64,000 nt of DNA from Arthrinium phaeospermum (lineage: Eukaryota; Ascomycota; Sordariomycetes; Amphisphaeriales; Apiosporaceae), in contig QYRS01000009.1 of the NCBI GenBank assembly GCA_006503535.1, forward strand, positions 1,302,001 to 1,366,000. The letters run 5' to 3'. The translations under genes and the position numbers were made by a program. Every line of letters starts with the position of its first letter. Position 1 is the first letter of the stretch. Of this stretch, positions 47,997-56,833 are shown piece after piece. The notes beneath the pieces are model-generated. The model saw nothing but the letters and a program-made list of their open reading frames with translations. It was not told the origin of the DNA and made no database searches.

Positions 47997-48368
47997 ATGC
48001 CTGAGTACTGGAACACGGAAGCCGAGCGCAACTTGCCCCGGCCCATCTTCACCGAAGACCAACGCGAGCAGATCGCCGCCCTGTGGGCCGACGACCTCCA
48101 GGGCGACCTGCTCGACTGGCTGGCCGAGAGCGCGGAGGCCGACGAGGTCCCGCCGCTGCGGGCCACGGCCGAGCTGCAGCCGGTGGCGCCCACGGCGACG
48201 TACGTCACTACTGTTATCTCGACGTCGTGGGAGGTCAAGGAGAGCTGGAAGCGCGAGCTGGACGCGGTGAAAAATTGGGTGCTTGGCTTGACACTGGGTG
48301 AGCGTGTCTTCCTTGCCTATGACAGATGCGAGCCACCTATTAGCCAGCAGGCGGCAGTAGCGGAGTGA
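47997..48368 (+). CDS. RRM-less paralogue of the downstream RRM protein
   Basis: Single exon, 123 aa, with a good start context (CCACCATGC). It aligns with both ends of the protein encoded at 49261-49917. Residues 17-42 (IFTEDQREQIAALWADDLQG...) match its N-terminal helix (VLTEKQRDEIRASFADDLQT...), and residues 66-108 (ATYVTTVISTSWEVKESW... FLAYD) match its C-terminal domain (ATYATVLVKTSWDLSRAD... SIAYE). The RRM in the middle and its flanks, about 110 residues, are gone, replaced by a short linker. The reading frame is preserved, so it may be a working mini-protein, for example a competitor of the full-length form; that role is inference. Confidence 0.7.
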   Translation: MPEYWNTEAERNLPRPIFTEDQREQIAALWADDLQGDLLDWLAESAEADEVPPLRATAELQPVAPTATYVTTVISTSWEVKESWKRELDAVKNWVLGLTLGERVFLAYDRCEPPISQQAAVAE

Positions 48369-49260
48369 GTAGCCATAACCCGCGCCTAGCATCCGTGGAT
48401 AGCAGCAGTGTGCCAAGAGGGCAGCACAGCAACTCTCTGTCAACGTGAGTAGAATGTAGTGTATGTCAATAGAGCCTTGGTCGTGAATAAAAGAATAAAC
48501 CAGCTATCGATGTGACAATTTCACGATGACGAGGTTGATGGCCCCTTTACTGAGGCTCGCGTGCTACGAATTATGTATCTAGAATAAAGTCCTCTGGGGG
48601 TAAGTGTAACTCTTGCAGACCCGAACGTCGAATCGACGTGTGATCCCATCTCTCGTGGATCAGCAGGTCTCGAATCTGGAGACGATGCTTTGTTTCAGTC
48701 GTCTCCCCCATTGTAAACGCTGGCTGCATCCCGGTAATACACCCCTGTTCTTGCAAAAGCAACATCCATACATGGACGAAGCCGGGTTGGTGTTCACCAG
48801 CTTGTTTGAGGTATGAGCAGATGGTACAAAGGAGACTAAGAAGCCATATCCTTCGCAGCCGATACTTCCGTATAGTGTTGAGCTCTTTGAGATTTAGGAG
48901 CCGATACGATGTTCATACAAACAGAGGAATGGCTAACAGACTATGTTTCTCTCCATTCTTCGATTCGTATCAAGTATCCCTGGTACAAACCAAAAGGCGA
49001 ACAAAAGATTGTTTTTACCAATATGGACGCAACAACACGCTTCTTGCAGTCTTTGTTTGAACCTGATGTCTAATCTATTAACAAAGGTATTGTGCAGGGA
49101 AAAATTATGTGGTTGATCACTTCGTATGCTCTGCCGCACTGGTATATATACAGCCTCTGATTCCCCTCTATTGCAGTACGATTTCCACCATCCATCTATC
49201 CTCACGCACCAACTACAACGACCACTCAAGATCCCAAGACAGGAAGCAGCTTCAGCCATC
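48369..49260. other. Spacer between the paralogues, with promoter of the RRM gene
   Basis: It contains the TATA box at 49143. Short frames only. Confidence 0.5.
49143..49150 (+). promoter_or_regulatory. TATA box of the RRM gene
   Basis: TATATATA lies 118 bases before the ATG at 49261. Confidence 0.5.
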
Positions 49261-49917
49261 ATGTCTTCATACTACACCCCAAACTCCGCCCGCACCGGCC
49301 TCCCGGTCCTCACCGAAAAGCAGCGCGACGAGATCCGCGCCAGCTTCGCCGACGACCTGCAGACCCAGCTGCGCGACCGCCTGGAGGCGATGGCCAACGT
49401 CTGGCACCAAGCCGGCCAGCCCGAGCACGACCTCCTGACGCTGCGCGTGCTCCCGACGTCCGAGACGGAGGCCGCCAACACGGTCCGCGGCTGGTTCACC
49501 CGGTACGGCAGCGTCATCGACTTCTCCATGCCCCTCAACGCCGACACGGGCAAGATCGCGGGCTACGCCTACGTCACCTTCTTGGAGACCGAGGACGCTG
49601 AGGAGGCGCTGAAGATGTACCGGGCCCCCGAGAACGCCGACAAGGTCCGCCGCATCGAGTTCGTCGAATCGGCGCCCGAATTTCCCCGGCTGAGGCCCCA
49701 GTATCCCGCCGCCGGCGAGTTCGAGTGCGCCGACCCCCTCGTGAGGGCGCGGGTCAAGCTGCAGGAGATGGAGCCCGACGCCACCTACGCCACCGTCCTC
49801 GTCAAGACTTCGTGGGACCTGAGTAGGGCGGACAAGGCCAAGCTGGAGGCGGACAAGGAGTATTCTCTCGGCTCGGTCGTGGCTCCTCGCGTGTCTATTG
49901 CCTATGAGATGTTCTAG
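49261..49917 (+). CDS. Single-RRM protein with paralogue-shared flanking domains
   Basis: Intronless, 218 aa. A helical N-terminal block (13-43) is followed by one RNA recognition motif at about 57-130: RNP2 is LLTLRVLP (58-65) and RNP1 is AGYAYVTF (100-107), with the aromatic residues Y102 and Y104 and F107 available for RNA stacking. The C-terminal block (174-216, TYATVLVKTSWDL...) is a second small domain with no name I know, also found in the gene at 47997. There is no nuclear signal or RGG tail. This is a lineage-specific accessory gene rather than a core splicing factor; its RNA target is unknown. Confidence 0.8.
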   Translation: MSSYYTPNSARTGLPVLTEKQRDEIRASFADDLQTQLRDRLEAMANVWHQAGQPEHDLLTLRVLPTSETEAANTVRGWFTRYGSVIDFSMPLNADTGKIAGYAYVTFLETEDAEEALKMYRAPENADKVRRIEFVESAPEFPRLRPQYPAAGEFECADPLVRARVKLQEMEPDATYATVLVKTSWDLSRADKAKLEADKEYSLGSVVAPRVSIAYEMF

Positions 49918-50234
49918 GCGCCTGACCAGTAGAGTCCGGGGGCCAATGAGGTGAGACCCCAGGAACCGTCCTTTTTACTGACCGTAGACAGCAATGTGTG
50001 GGTGTTGAGAGAGCTGGATGAAGCGTGAGGAGTAGGTTCCACCAACGGCGAGGAAAGGAATCGGCAGGTAAGTTAATAGTAGGCATCCGTAACAATACAC
50101 CAATTATCGGGATTCAGGTACGCAGAAGTGATGTGAGATATTGCAGCCCCTGTAATGTATAACACCATATGATTAAACCCATGCCGATGAGACAGATTGA
50201 CCATATGTGACTGACAGGGTCGAGGATGAAGTCA
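49918..50234. other. Convergent 3' spacer
   Basis: The RRM gene (+) and the next gene (-) end toward each other here. Nothing else is seen. Confidence 0.5.
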
Positions 50235-50642
50235 TCATGCAACCCGTGAGACGGGATCTTCTCTTTCGCCGGATCGAGCCTGGGCAGTTGGCTTCGGGGA
50301 AGAAGGAGCCCCTTTGTTGGCGGAATCCTGCGCCATTTGCTTCCTGCGCTCGGCAGCTCTCTTCATCTTCTCTGGGCTTAGCATTTTCGACTCTACCGAA
50401 AGCCAGAAAATGCCTATAACCGTACCAACAAACACCTTAACCGCTATTTCGACGGCCCGTTCCTCGTCGGATTGCGGCTTGGGCGGTTCTTTTGGCAGAG
50501 GAAGCGCGGTGTGCCGCTGGTCCACTGTATGATACCATCGAGAGAAGATCCTGATTGACAATACGTTCTTTCCTGGGGGTGCTGCATTGCGGGCATGAAG
50601 CTTCAGGGGAATCGCGGATATTAGTAGTCTCATGGAAAGCAT
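50235..50642 (-). CDS. Small single-pass, probably mitochondrial protein
   Basis: The frame could start as far up as 51032, but the first 130 codons look non-coding. From the ATG at 50642 the 135-aa product begins MLSMRLLISAIPLKLHARNA, a basic amphipathic stretch like a mitochondrial presequence. It continues through a Pro-rich linker (LPLPKEPPKPQ), an acidic EERAVE, one membrane helix (VFVGTVIGIFWLSV) and a charged C-terminal helix (PEKMKRAAERRKQMAQ). I do not recognise a family. The layout resembles small assembly or accessory proteins of the inner mitochondrial membrane. The second ATG (50633) is equally possible. Confidence 0.5.
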   Translation of the reverse strand: MLSMRLLISAIPLKLHARNAAPPGKNVLSIRIFSRWYHTVDQRHTALPLPKEPPKPQSDEERAVEIAVKVFVGTVIGIFWLSVESKMLSPEKMKRAAERRKQMAQDSANKGAPSSPKPTAQARSGEREDPVSRVA

Positions 50643-52194
50643 GGCGAGCAGAATTCGCAAATATATAGAACGATTCGGGTAAACCAGCGAACGTAGCAAT
50701 GGAATTGCAGGCGTCAGCATATTTACCTGAAGGTAGGTAGCCGTTGAAGCAAGCAAACACCTCCTCCTATCTCCCCAAGCCCCTATCATACTAGACCGCC
50801 ACATGTTTGCTTCTCCTGACAGCGTGTCAGGTCGCTGCTGGCCAGCGACCATCACTAGGGCGACCGCCGACATACCACGATGCATGGGCCAATAAAGGAA
50901 CGGTACGGACTCGTTGTGCAAGAGACATGGCGGTGGCTTTATATCAACGCCATCTTTGCCCGAGTAAGAAGCCACTTCGGCGGCAAGGGAAACCGAGCTA
51001 GCGGTGTGGCTGTTACGCTGCGGCACCCCCATCTCCGCGAGCCGCCGATTGCTTCGATCAAGTAAGCTAGACGCTAGAAATCAAAGAGGCAACGATCGTC
51101 AGGCACCTCGAAGCTTAACACTCTGGAACTCGTGTTCGCAATAAGTATATTTGTATGACGTCGGACTCAGCAGCAAGGCAGGTTTCAGGACGTTGCGGTA
51201 GTTTGTCGCTATGTGCCAAGTAGCTGGTAGCTTGGGAGTAGGTTACTTTTAGCTGTGTGGTGGGGTCCAAGCTCCTAGCCGTGCTTCCTTGGCCAAATCA
51301 ATTGATCGCCCATTCCCCCAGCCACGGGCAAAAAAAGAGGCGCCCGCTAGCATTTCGGGGGGAAGCGAGCGGGAGAGCGTGCGTGGACGGACACTCTTAT
51401 TTCTTGGATGGGCATCATCAAACGACGCCCGCTGGAGCTGCAGCCGCCCGACCGATAACACGATAAACGTGAGATCCGACTGGTCATGTTCTATCTGCAA
51501 TCAATACGAGACTGCCGGGGTAGTAGATGCCATGCATCCTGCAAGAGATACATCGATATGGGCATTAGCTTGGGGCCAGAAATCGGAGGGCTGGGAGGGG
51601 GGCCAAGGGGGGGAACACAAAGGCAAGTAAGTAAATAGGCGGGTGGGGATTGAGATTGGGAGAGAGATCAGCACCACCTTTGCATTGGGGCCTTGTGTTC
51701 GGGTCGTTCCCCCCTAGGCTCTCTGCCAGACCAGACTTTGGGGCCCAGGTGCCAGGGCCATTGCATCCCCAGCCGCCTGCTATTCCGACACACCAACCTC
51801 CCGTTTAGAGAGGTGCGTATTTCACCGGTTCCCCGAAGGCGATCCGCCGATTGACACGACATTTCTTCCTCTCTTCTTTAATCTTTTACCTCACTCTTTT
51901 TTGCTTGAGACCCATGAATGGACCCTAGACCTAATTGAAGTAATACTCATCACCACTCAATTCGATTGACGATCCAATTGCAACAGACTCAATCGGGAGG
52001 TACCTGCAGCAGCTCAGACTCTCGGAACCCACCTTTGTTCCTGGGATTGTTTCCATTTTCAACAACTCATCCCACTTCTGCTGCTGTGTGCCAGCTCACC
52101 AAGCAACCCCACCAATATACTTTTTTGACCTTACACCGGACTACATTACATTACATACGCATTCTTAAAAAGGGACGGAACTCCCGCCGCCCCC
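50643..52194. other. Divergent upstream region
   Basis: It lies between the small mitochondrial-type gene (-) and the disordered-protein gene (+). It contains pyrimidine-rich leader sequence near 51860-52000 and no supported gene. Confidence 0.5.
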
Positions 52195-53556
52195 ATGAGC
52201 GCCGCGGTCCAGTACCCTTTCCCAGGGATGCACTCGCCCACCACCGCCTCCTCCAAGCCCGTCCTCCCGCCCTCCTACCACTCCCCCCGCGACTTCGAGA
52301 AGCTCGCGGTCATGCAAGCCCAGGCCCATCAGGCCCAGTACAACAGCAACAGCCGACCCGTCACCGCCAGCAACAACAACAACAACAAGTTCGACAGCCA
52401 CGACGACTTCTACGACTTCCTGGACAGCAACCGCGGCGGCAGTGGCGGCGGTGGCCCGCCCCCAAACTCAAACTCGGCAGCCGCCATGCAGCAGAGCGGA
52501 AGCCCCAACATGCAGCGCGGCCCCATCCCCATCAACGGCCCCGACCAGAGCCGCCCGCCCGTCACGCGCGGCACCGGCGGCGCCCAGATGCGGTCACGGC
52601 CCCCCTCCTACGGCAGCGGCAGCCGGTCCGAGGAGATGCTAGTCGACAAGCACCGGGAGCAGCGCGAGAAGGAACGCCGCCAGCAGCAGCTGCGTGAGCA
52701 ACAACTGCAGCAGCAGCAACAGCAGCACGGCGCCAGCCCCGCAGGCGCCCGCAAGCCGCTACCGGGCGGCCCCCGCTCGCCGTCGAGCGACTCCCCCAGC
52801 GCCAACGCCCCCTGGCGCGGCGGCAGCGGCGCCCACCCCCCTCAACCGGCGGCGCAGCAGCAGCAAGGCCGCCCCGTCTCCTCCGACTCCAACTCGAGCG
52901 CGGACGGCCGCCCGCTGGCCCGCAACAACACGGCCGCGGGGGCCGCCATGGGCGCCGCCATCCAGCGCCTCAAGTCGCCGAGCGTCATGGACTGCGTGCT
53001 GTCGCCGCTCGAGAGCAAGGTGACCGAGTACCTCGGCTTCATGACGTCCGAGGAGGACACCATCTCGCGGCTCGACGCCGAGATCGCCCTCCTCCAAGCC
53101 CGCAAGGCCGAGGCCGAGTCCCGCCACGCCGAGTTCAAGTCCAAGCACGACGACTACCGCCGGCAGTACGCCGACGTCGAGCGCGCCCTGCGCGGGGACG
53201 CGCCGCCCCTGCCCGGCATGCGCCACGCCGCGACGGCCACGACCAACAACGGACCCCCGACCACGCGCGAGCTGCAGCAGCAGCAAGCGCTCCTCAACCA
53301 GCAACAAAGCAGCGGCGGCGGCCAAAACGGCGGCGGCGGCCCCGCCATGGGCCGGCCCTCGGTCCACAACCCCCAGCACGACAACCGCCACATGGACGAC
53401 GACATGGACGAGGACGACTACGACGACGAGGACGACGGCTACCAGCAGCGACGGCCCGAGAGCCGCCGCATCATGAGCCAGCAGTCCTTTGGCCGCTCCT
53501 CGCAGCAGGGCAAGAAGAGCCGGTTCCGATTCAGCCTGTTTGGCGGCGAGAAATGA
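52195..53556 (+). CDS. Gln/Asn-rich disordered protein with coiled coil
   Basis: Single exon of 453 aa with a conserved-looking start (MSAAVQYPFPGMHSPTT). Most of it is disordered, with Asn (NNNNN), Gln (QQQQQQ), Gly and Ser runs. One ordered block sits at about 258-335: PSVMDCVLSPLESKVTEYL then a coiled coil (DTISRLDAEIALLQARKAEAE...). A strongly acidic run (DDDMDEDDYDDEDD) follows, then a basic C-terminus KKSRFRFSLFGGEK. Proteins with this plan are widespread in Sordariomycetes but have no assigned function as far as I know; the SPLESKVTEYL block is the part to search with. No signal peptide or membrane helix is seen. Confidence 0.75.
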   Translation: MSAAVQYPFPGMHSPTTASSKPVLPPSYHSPRDFEKLAVMQAQAHQAQYNSNSRPVTASNNNNNKFDSHDDFYDFLDSNRGGSGGGGPPPNSNSAAAMQQSGSPNMQRGPIPINGPDQSRPPVTRGTGGAQMRSRPPSYGSGSRSEEMLVDKHREQREKERRQQQLREQQLQQQQQQHGASPAGARKPLPGGPRSPSSDSPSANAPWRGGSGAHPPQPAAQQQQGRPVSSDSNSSADGRPLARNNTAAGAAMGAAIQRLKSPSVMDCVLSPLESKVTEYLGFMTSEEDTISRLDAEIALLQARKAEAESRHAEFKSKHDDYRRQYADVERALRGDAPPLPGMRHAATATTNNGPPTTRELQQQQALLNQQQSSGGGQNGGGGPAMGRPSVHNPQHDNRHMDDDMDEDDYDDEDDGYQQRRPESRRIMSQQSFGRSSQQGKKSRFRFSLFGGEK

Positions 53557-54322
53557 AAAAATAATTGAAAATGAAAAGAAAACAAAACAAAGAACGAGAG
53601 ATGAGACGAGAGATATGAGGACCGAAATGAATTAATGAAATACACAAACCTCTTTTTGGCCACTTTTGTTTTCACTTCTTTTCAATTAATCTAGGGGGCG
53701 GGCGTGGATTCGGGTTGATATGGTCGTTTTGAACACACACACACACATGCTTCGTCCTGTCTGTATTTTGCCCAAGTTTTACTGTTGTTACTCAGAAAAC
53801 ACGAGATAATAAATCAACATTTGGCCGGCAAAAAGATGCATATAGACGGACGGGAACCATGGCCCGAAGGGGGGGCGAAAGAAGGGGTTGGTTTGCCGGC
53901 GTTTACTTTACATATTACATCAATACGATAATTATGAACCAAATCCTGGCATGTCACGATGCATAGTTGAGTAAGACTTGGAATGTGTAATGTGTGTTTA
54001 ATTTCTTCATCTCTTCATTCAATCTTGCGACCATGATTCTTCAGCACTCTATATGCAACATAGCATGCCACCAACACCAATTACATATCAGCCATCCGAG
54101 AAGTTCCAAAGAGAGTCGTGAGGTTTACCAAAAAGGCAAGTAGGGCCATCCAATCCACATCGCATGTTGCATCGTGCTCTGGAATGCCAAAGTGGGGGGT
54201 ATCGCAGCATTCCCTAGCCAGACACAACACGTTTGACCAGAGCTCGACTCCACTGCGCGCGCGCAGTATAAATCGAGCCCAGCGCCGCCGCGTCGTCTGC
54301 AAGTCAGATCCCACGCAGTCGC
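53557..54322. other. Convergent 3' spacer with CA repeat
   Basis: The genes on either side end toward each other here. A short CA repeat lies at about 53733-53747. Nothing else is seen. Confidence 0.5.
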
Positions 54323-56833
54323 TTAACTCCATCCAAGCAGCTCCAAAGTGCTGCGCGCTTCCGGAACCGACATGGCCTGGACGCCGAGTTGGCGCACTTG
54401 AGTACCGCGGCGAAGCCTCTGAAGTCCAAGCGACACCTTCCAGCCCTCCTCCTCACCGAGGACGAACATGTACCGCTTACCCTCCTGGTCTCGGATGTTG
54501 GCGCGCAGGACGTGGAGCCCCTGCTGTCGGAACTCGCCTGACTGGCGCGAGTAGGTCGAGGCACCATCGCCGTGTGGGCACATGCGACAGTCGTTCTTAC
54601 AGGTTTGTAGCATGTTGGTGAGAAATGTGTCGGCTTCATCACCGGTGAGGACCTTGGGCAGGCCGCGATCCATGCGTGCGCGTTGCTTGCCTTTGGGCGC
54701 AGGGGCAGGGGCGGCCACGGGCGTAGCGAAGTCATGCGAAGAGCACCATACCTCCATGAGCTTGAGCGTCCAGGCCTTAACATCCCACTCGCGTTGCGGA
54801 ACACCTCGCACATCGTCATCGATGAACAGGCCTTCGGTGGTGATGCGCAGAATCAAGCCATCCGTCACCGTACCCTGCCCCGAGAACAGCTGCGACGCGG
54901 GCGTCTTGGCGAATTGGTTCATGAAGCAGTACACAGCCTTGATCACGATCTTATCCGGGTCTTTGGTCGAGTATGCGCCACGTTCTGAGGGCGGAGGCGA
55001 TGTGCGCGAGGTTGATTGGGAATATGCGTAGGACGACTCGGTGAATACGGTTTCGCCCGATCTCCGCCGATTGTGCTGCTTGGGCGTATCGTAGGGCCGG
55101 TAAGAGTATTCGCTTCCATCGCCTTCGGTCGTCTTGGCTGTAGGAGGCGGCGGCGGGCGTTTGGCAGAGCTGGGAGCAGCGCTGGGAGGGGCGGAAGGGG
55201 CGGGAGAAGCTGGCTGCGACGGCGGTCTGCCGTTGGGCCAGGGGTTGGTCCTCTCGCCGACCGAGGAGAAGGCGTATGTGCTCTTTCTGATGGTCTCGGC
55301 CTTGGCTTTCTTCTCGGCCTCCTCCTTCGCACGTTGCTCGGCCGCTTCTTTGACGCGTTTCTCGGCCGCCTCTCGGACAGCCGCCTCTCGCATGAGCTTC
55401 TCGGCTTGCTCCTTGGCGCGCTTCTCAGCCTCCTCCCTGATTCGCTTCTCGGTGGCCTCATTGGCTTCTTTCTGGGCCTGCTCTCTGGCCCGTTGAGCAG
55501 CCGCCTCCTTAATGCGTTTGACTGCTTCATCATTGAGCCGCTGCGCCTCCCTCTCCAGGGCCTCTCTTTCGAGTTTCTCGCGGAGCGCCTTCTCCCGTTC
55601 GAGACGTTCGCGCAATTCTCGTTCTCGAGCTTCGCGCAGGCGCGCTTCTCGGATTGCTCGGGCCTTGATGGCATCCTCCTTCTCGCGTTGGATCCTTTCC
55701 TTTTCTTCTTTCTCCTTCTGTTCTTGTTCGCGGATCGCCTTGGCCTTGGCCTCGGCTTCCGCCTTCTCCTTCGCCGCCTTTGCTTCCGCGTCGGCCTTCT
55801 CCTTTGCTGCCTTGGCCTCCGCGTCGGCCTTCTCTTTCGCGGCCTTGGCGGCAGCTTCGGCCTTCTCCTTTGCCGCGCGAACCTCCGCCTCGGCCTTTTC
55901 TCTTGCGGCTTGCTCTCGCTTTGCCCGTTCCCTAGCCTCCGCCTCCGCTTTTTCTCTTGCGGCTTGTTCTCGTTTGGCCCTTTCCTTTGCTTCAGCCTCG
56001 GCCTTTTCTCTTGCTGCCTTCTCCCGCTTCAACCTTTCTTTTGTTTCCTTTTCGCGAAGCTCCCGGAGTCGCTTCGCTTTTTCTTCTTTGCGTTTTTGCT
56101 CGGCCTCCCTGGCTTTCCGCTCCTCCTCTTTCTGCCGAGTCTCCTCTCGAGCCTTCTCCCACGCATTCTTGTGCCCGTCGGGCTCGGGTTTAGGCTCGTC
56201 GGGTTTAGGCTCCTTGGGTTTGGGTTCCTCGGGTTTAGGCGCGTCGTCCTGTTGTGGTTCCTCAGCTTGAGGACGTTCTTGCCAGGAGTTCTTGGGATTC
56301 TCACCTCCGTGAGATCCGGGTGGTGGTCCCGAGTGCGAGGACGACGACCGGTGGCCGCCGTGCGGTGGGGGTGGCGGAGGCGCACCATTGGGCATAGGAC
56401 CCGCTCCAGCTCCATTGAAGGAACCAGCACCTGGACCAGTATGCCAATCGCTGCCGGCGCTTCCTCCGAAGCCCGCTCCAGGGCCAGTGCCATTCTGTGT
56501 TCTTCCAAGCACCCAGGCGCCAACTCCGACTCCTATGGTAAGCAGCATCATACCCATTTGGCCCATGCCTTGGAAAGTGCTCCACCACGTCTTGAACGCC
56601 GGCGCCATGCTCTGGAAGATCACCACGAGTACCAGGGCCGAAGCAAAGCCAGCGGCAAAGCTGTTGACATTGGGCTTCAAGGATGGCAGATACAAGAAGC
56701 CGGAGCCGGACGAATGTGGAGGTATGATAAAGATGTCGTATTTCCCGGGGGGCATATTGGGACTGCCTGCGCCGGAGCTGGTGGTCCTGGGGTTGGAGCC
56801 ATGAGGCGGCGGAGGCGGTGGAGGGCCGTCCAT
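54323..56833 (-). CDS. Membrane-anchored long coiled-coil protein
   Basis: One 836-aa exon. A Pro-rich N-terminus (MDGPPPPPPPHG) is followed by two hydrophobic helices (about 57-77 and 93-111), then a Gly-rich linker. A long, highly charged Ala/Glu/Lys coiled coil (about 200-520) follows, built from near-exact repeats (AKEKADAEAKA, and a 17-18-residue unit containing KREQAAREKAEAEA). The final 250 residues hold a globular domain beginning DPDKIVIKAVYCFMNQFAKT and continuing TVTDGLILRITTEGLF, plus CKNDCRMCPHG. I do not know a name for it; plan and domain look like conserved fungal proteins of unknown role. The DNA repeats produce long antisense frames. Confidence 0.8.
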   Translation of the reverse strand: MDGPPPPPPPHGSNPRTTSSGAGSPNMPPGKYDIFIIPPHSSGSGFLYLPSLKPNVNSFAAGFASALVLVVIFQSMAPAFKTWWSTFQGMGQMGMMLLTIGVGVGAWVLGRTQNGTGPGAGFGGSAGSDWHTGPGAGSFNGAGAGPMPNGAPPPPPPHGGHRSSSSHSGPPPGSHGGENPKNSWQERPQAEEPQQDDAPKPEEPKPKEPKPDEPKPEPDGHKNAWEKAREETRQKEEERKAREAEQKRKEEKAKRLRELREKETKERLKREKAAREKAEAEAKERAKREQAAREKAEAEARERAKREQAAREKAEAEVRAAKEKAEAAAKAAKEKADAEAKAAKEKADAEAKAAKEKAEAEAKAKAIREQEQKEKEEKERIQREKEDAIKARAIREARLREARERELRERLEREKALREKLEREALEREAQRLNDEAVKRIKEAAAQRAREQAQKEANEATEKRIREEAEKRAKEQAEKLMREAAVREAAEKRVKEAAEQRAKEEAEKKAKAETIRKSTYAFSSVGERTNPWPNGRPPSQPASPAPSAPPSAAPSSAKRPPPPPTAKTTEGDGSEYSYRPYDTPKQHNRRRSGETVFTESSYAYSQSTSRTSPPPSERGAYSTKDPDKIVIKAVYCFMNQFAKTPASQLFSGQGTVTDGLILRITTEGLFIDDDVRGVPQREWDVKAWTLKLMEVWCSSHDFATPVAAPAPAPKGKQRARMDRGLPKVLTGDEADTFLTNMLQTCKNDCRMCPHGDGASTYSRQSGEFRQQGLHVLRANIRDQEGKRYMFVLGEEEGWKVSLGLQRLRRGTQVRQLGVQAMSVPEARSTLELLGWS

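Noticed and set aside
50643..51032. N-terminal extension of the small mitochondrial-type protein
   Set aside because: The upstream 130 codons look non-coding, and the product from 50642 starts with a plausible presequence.
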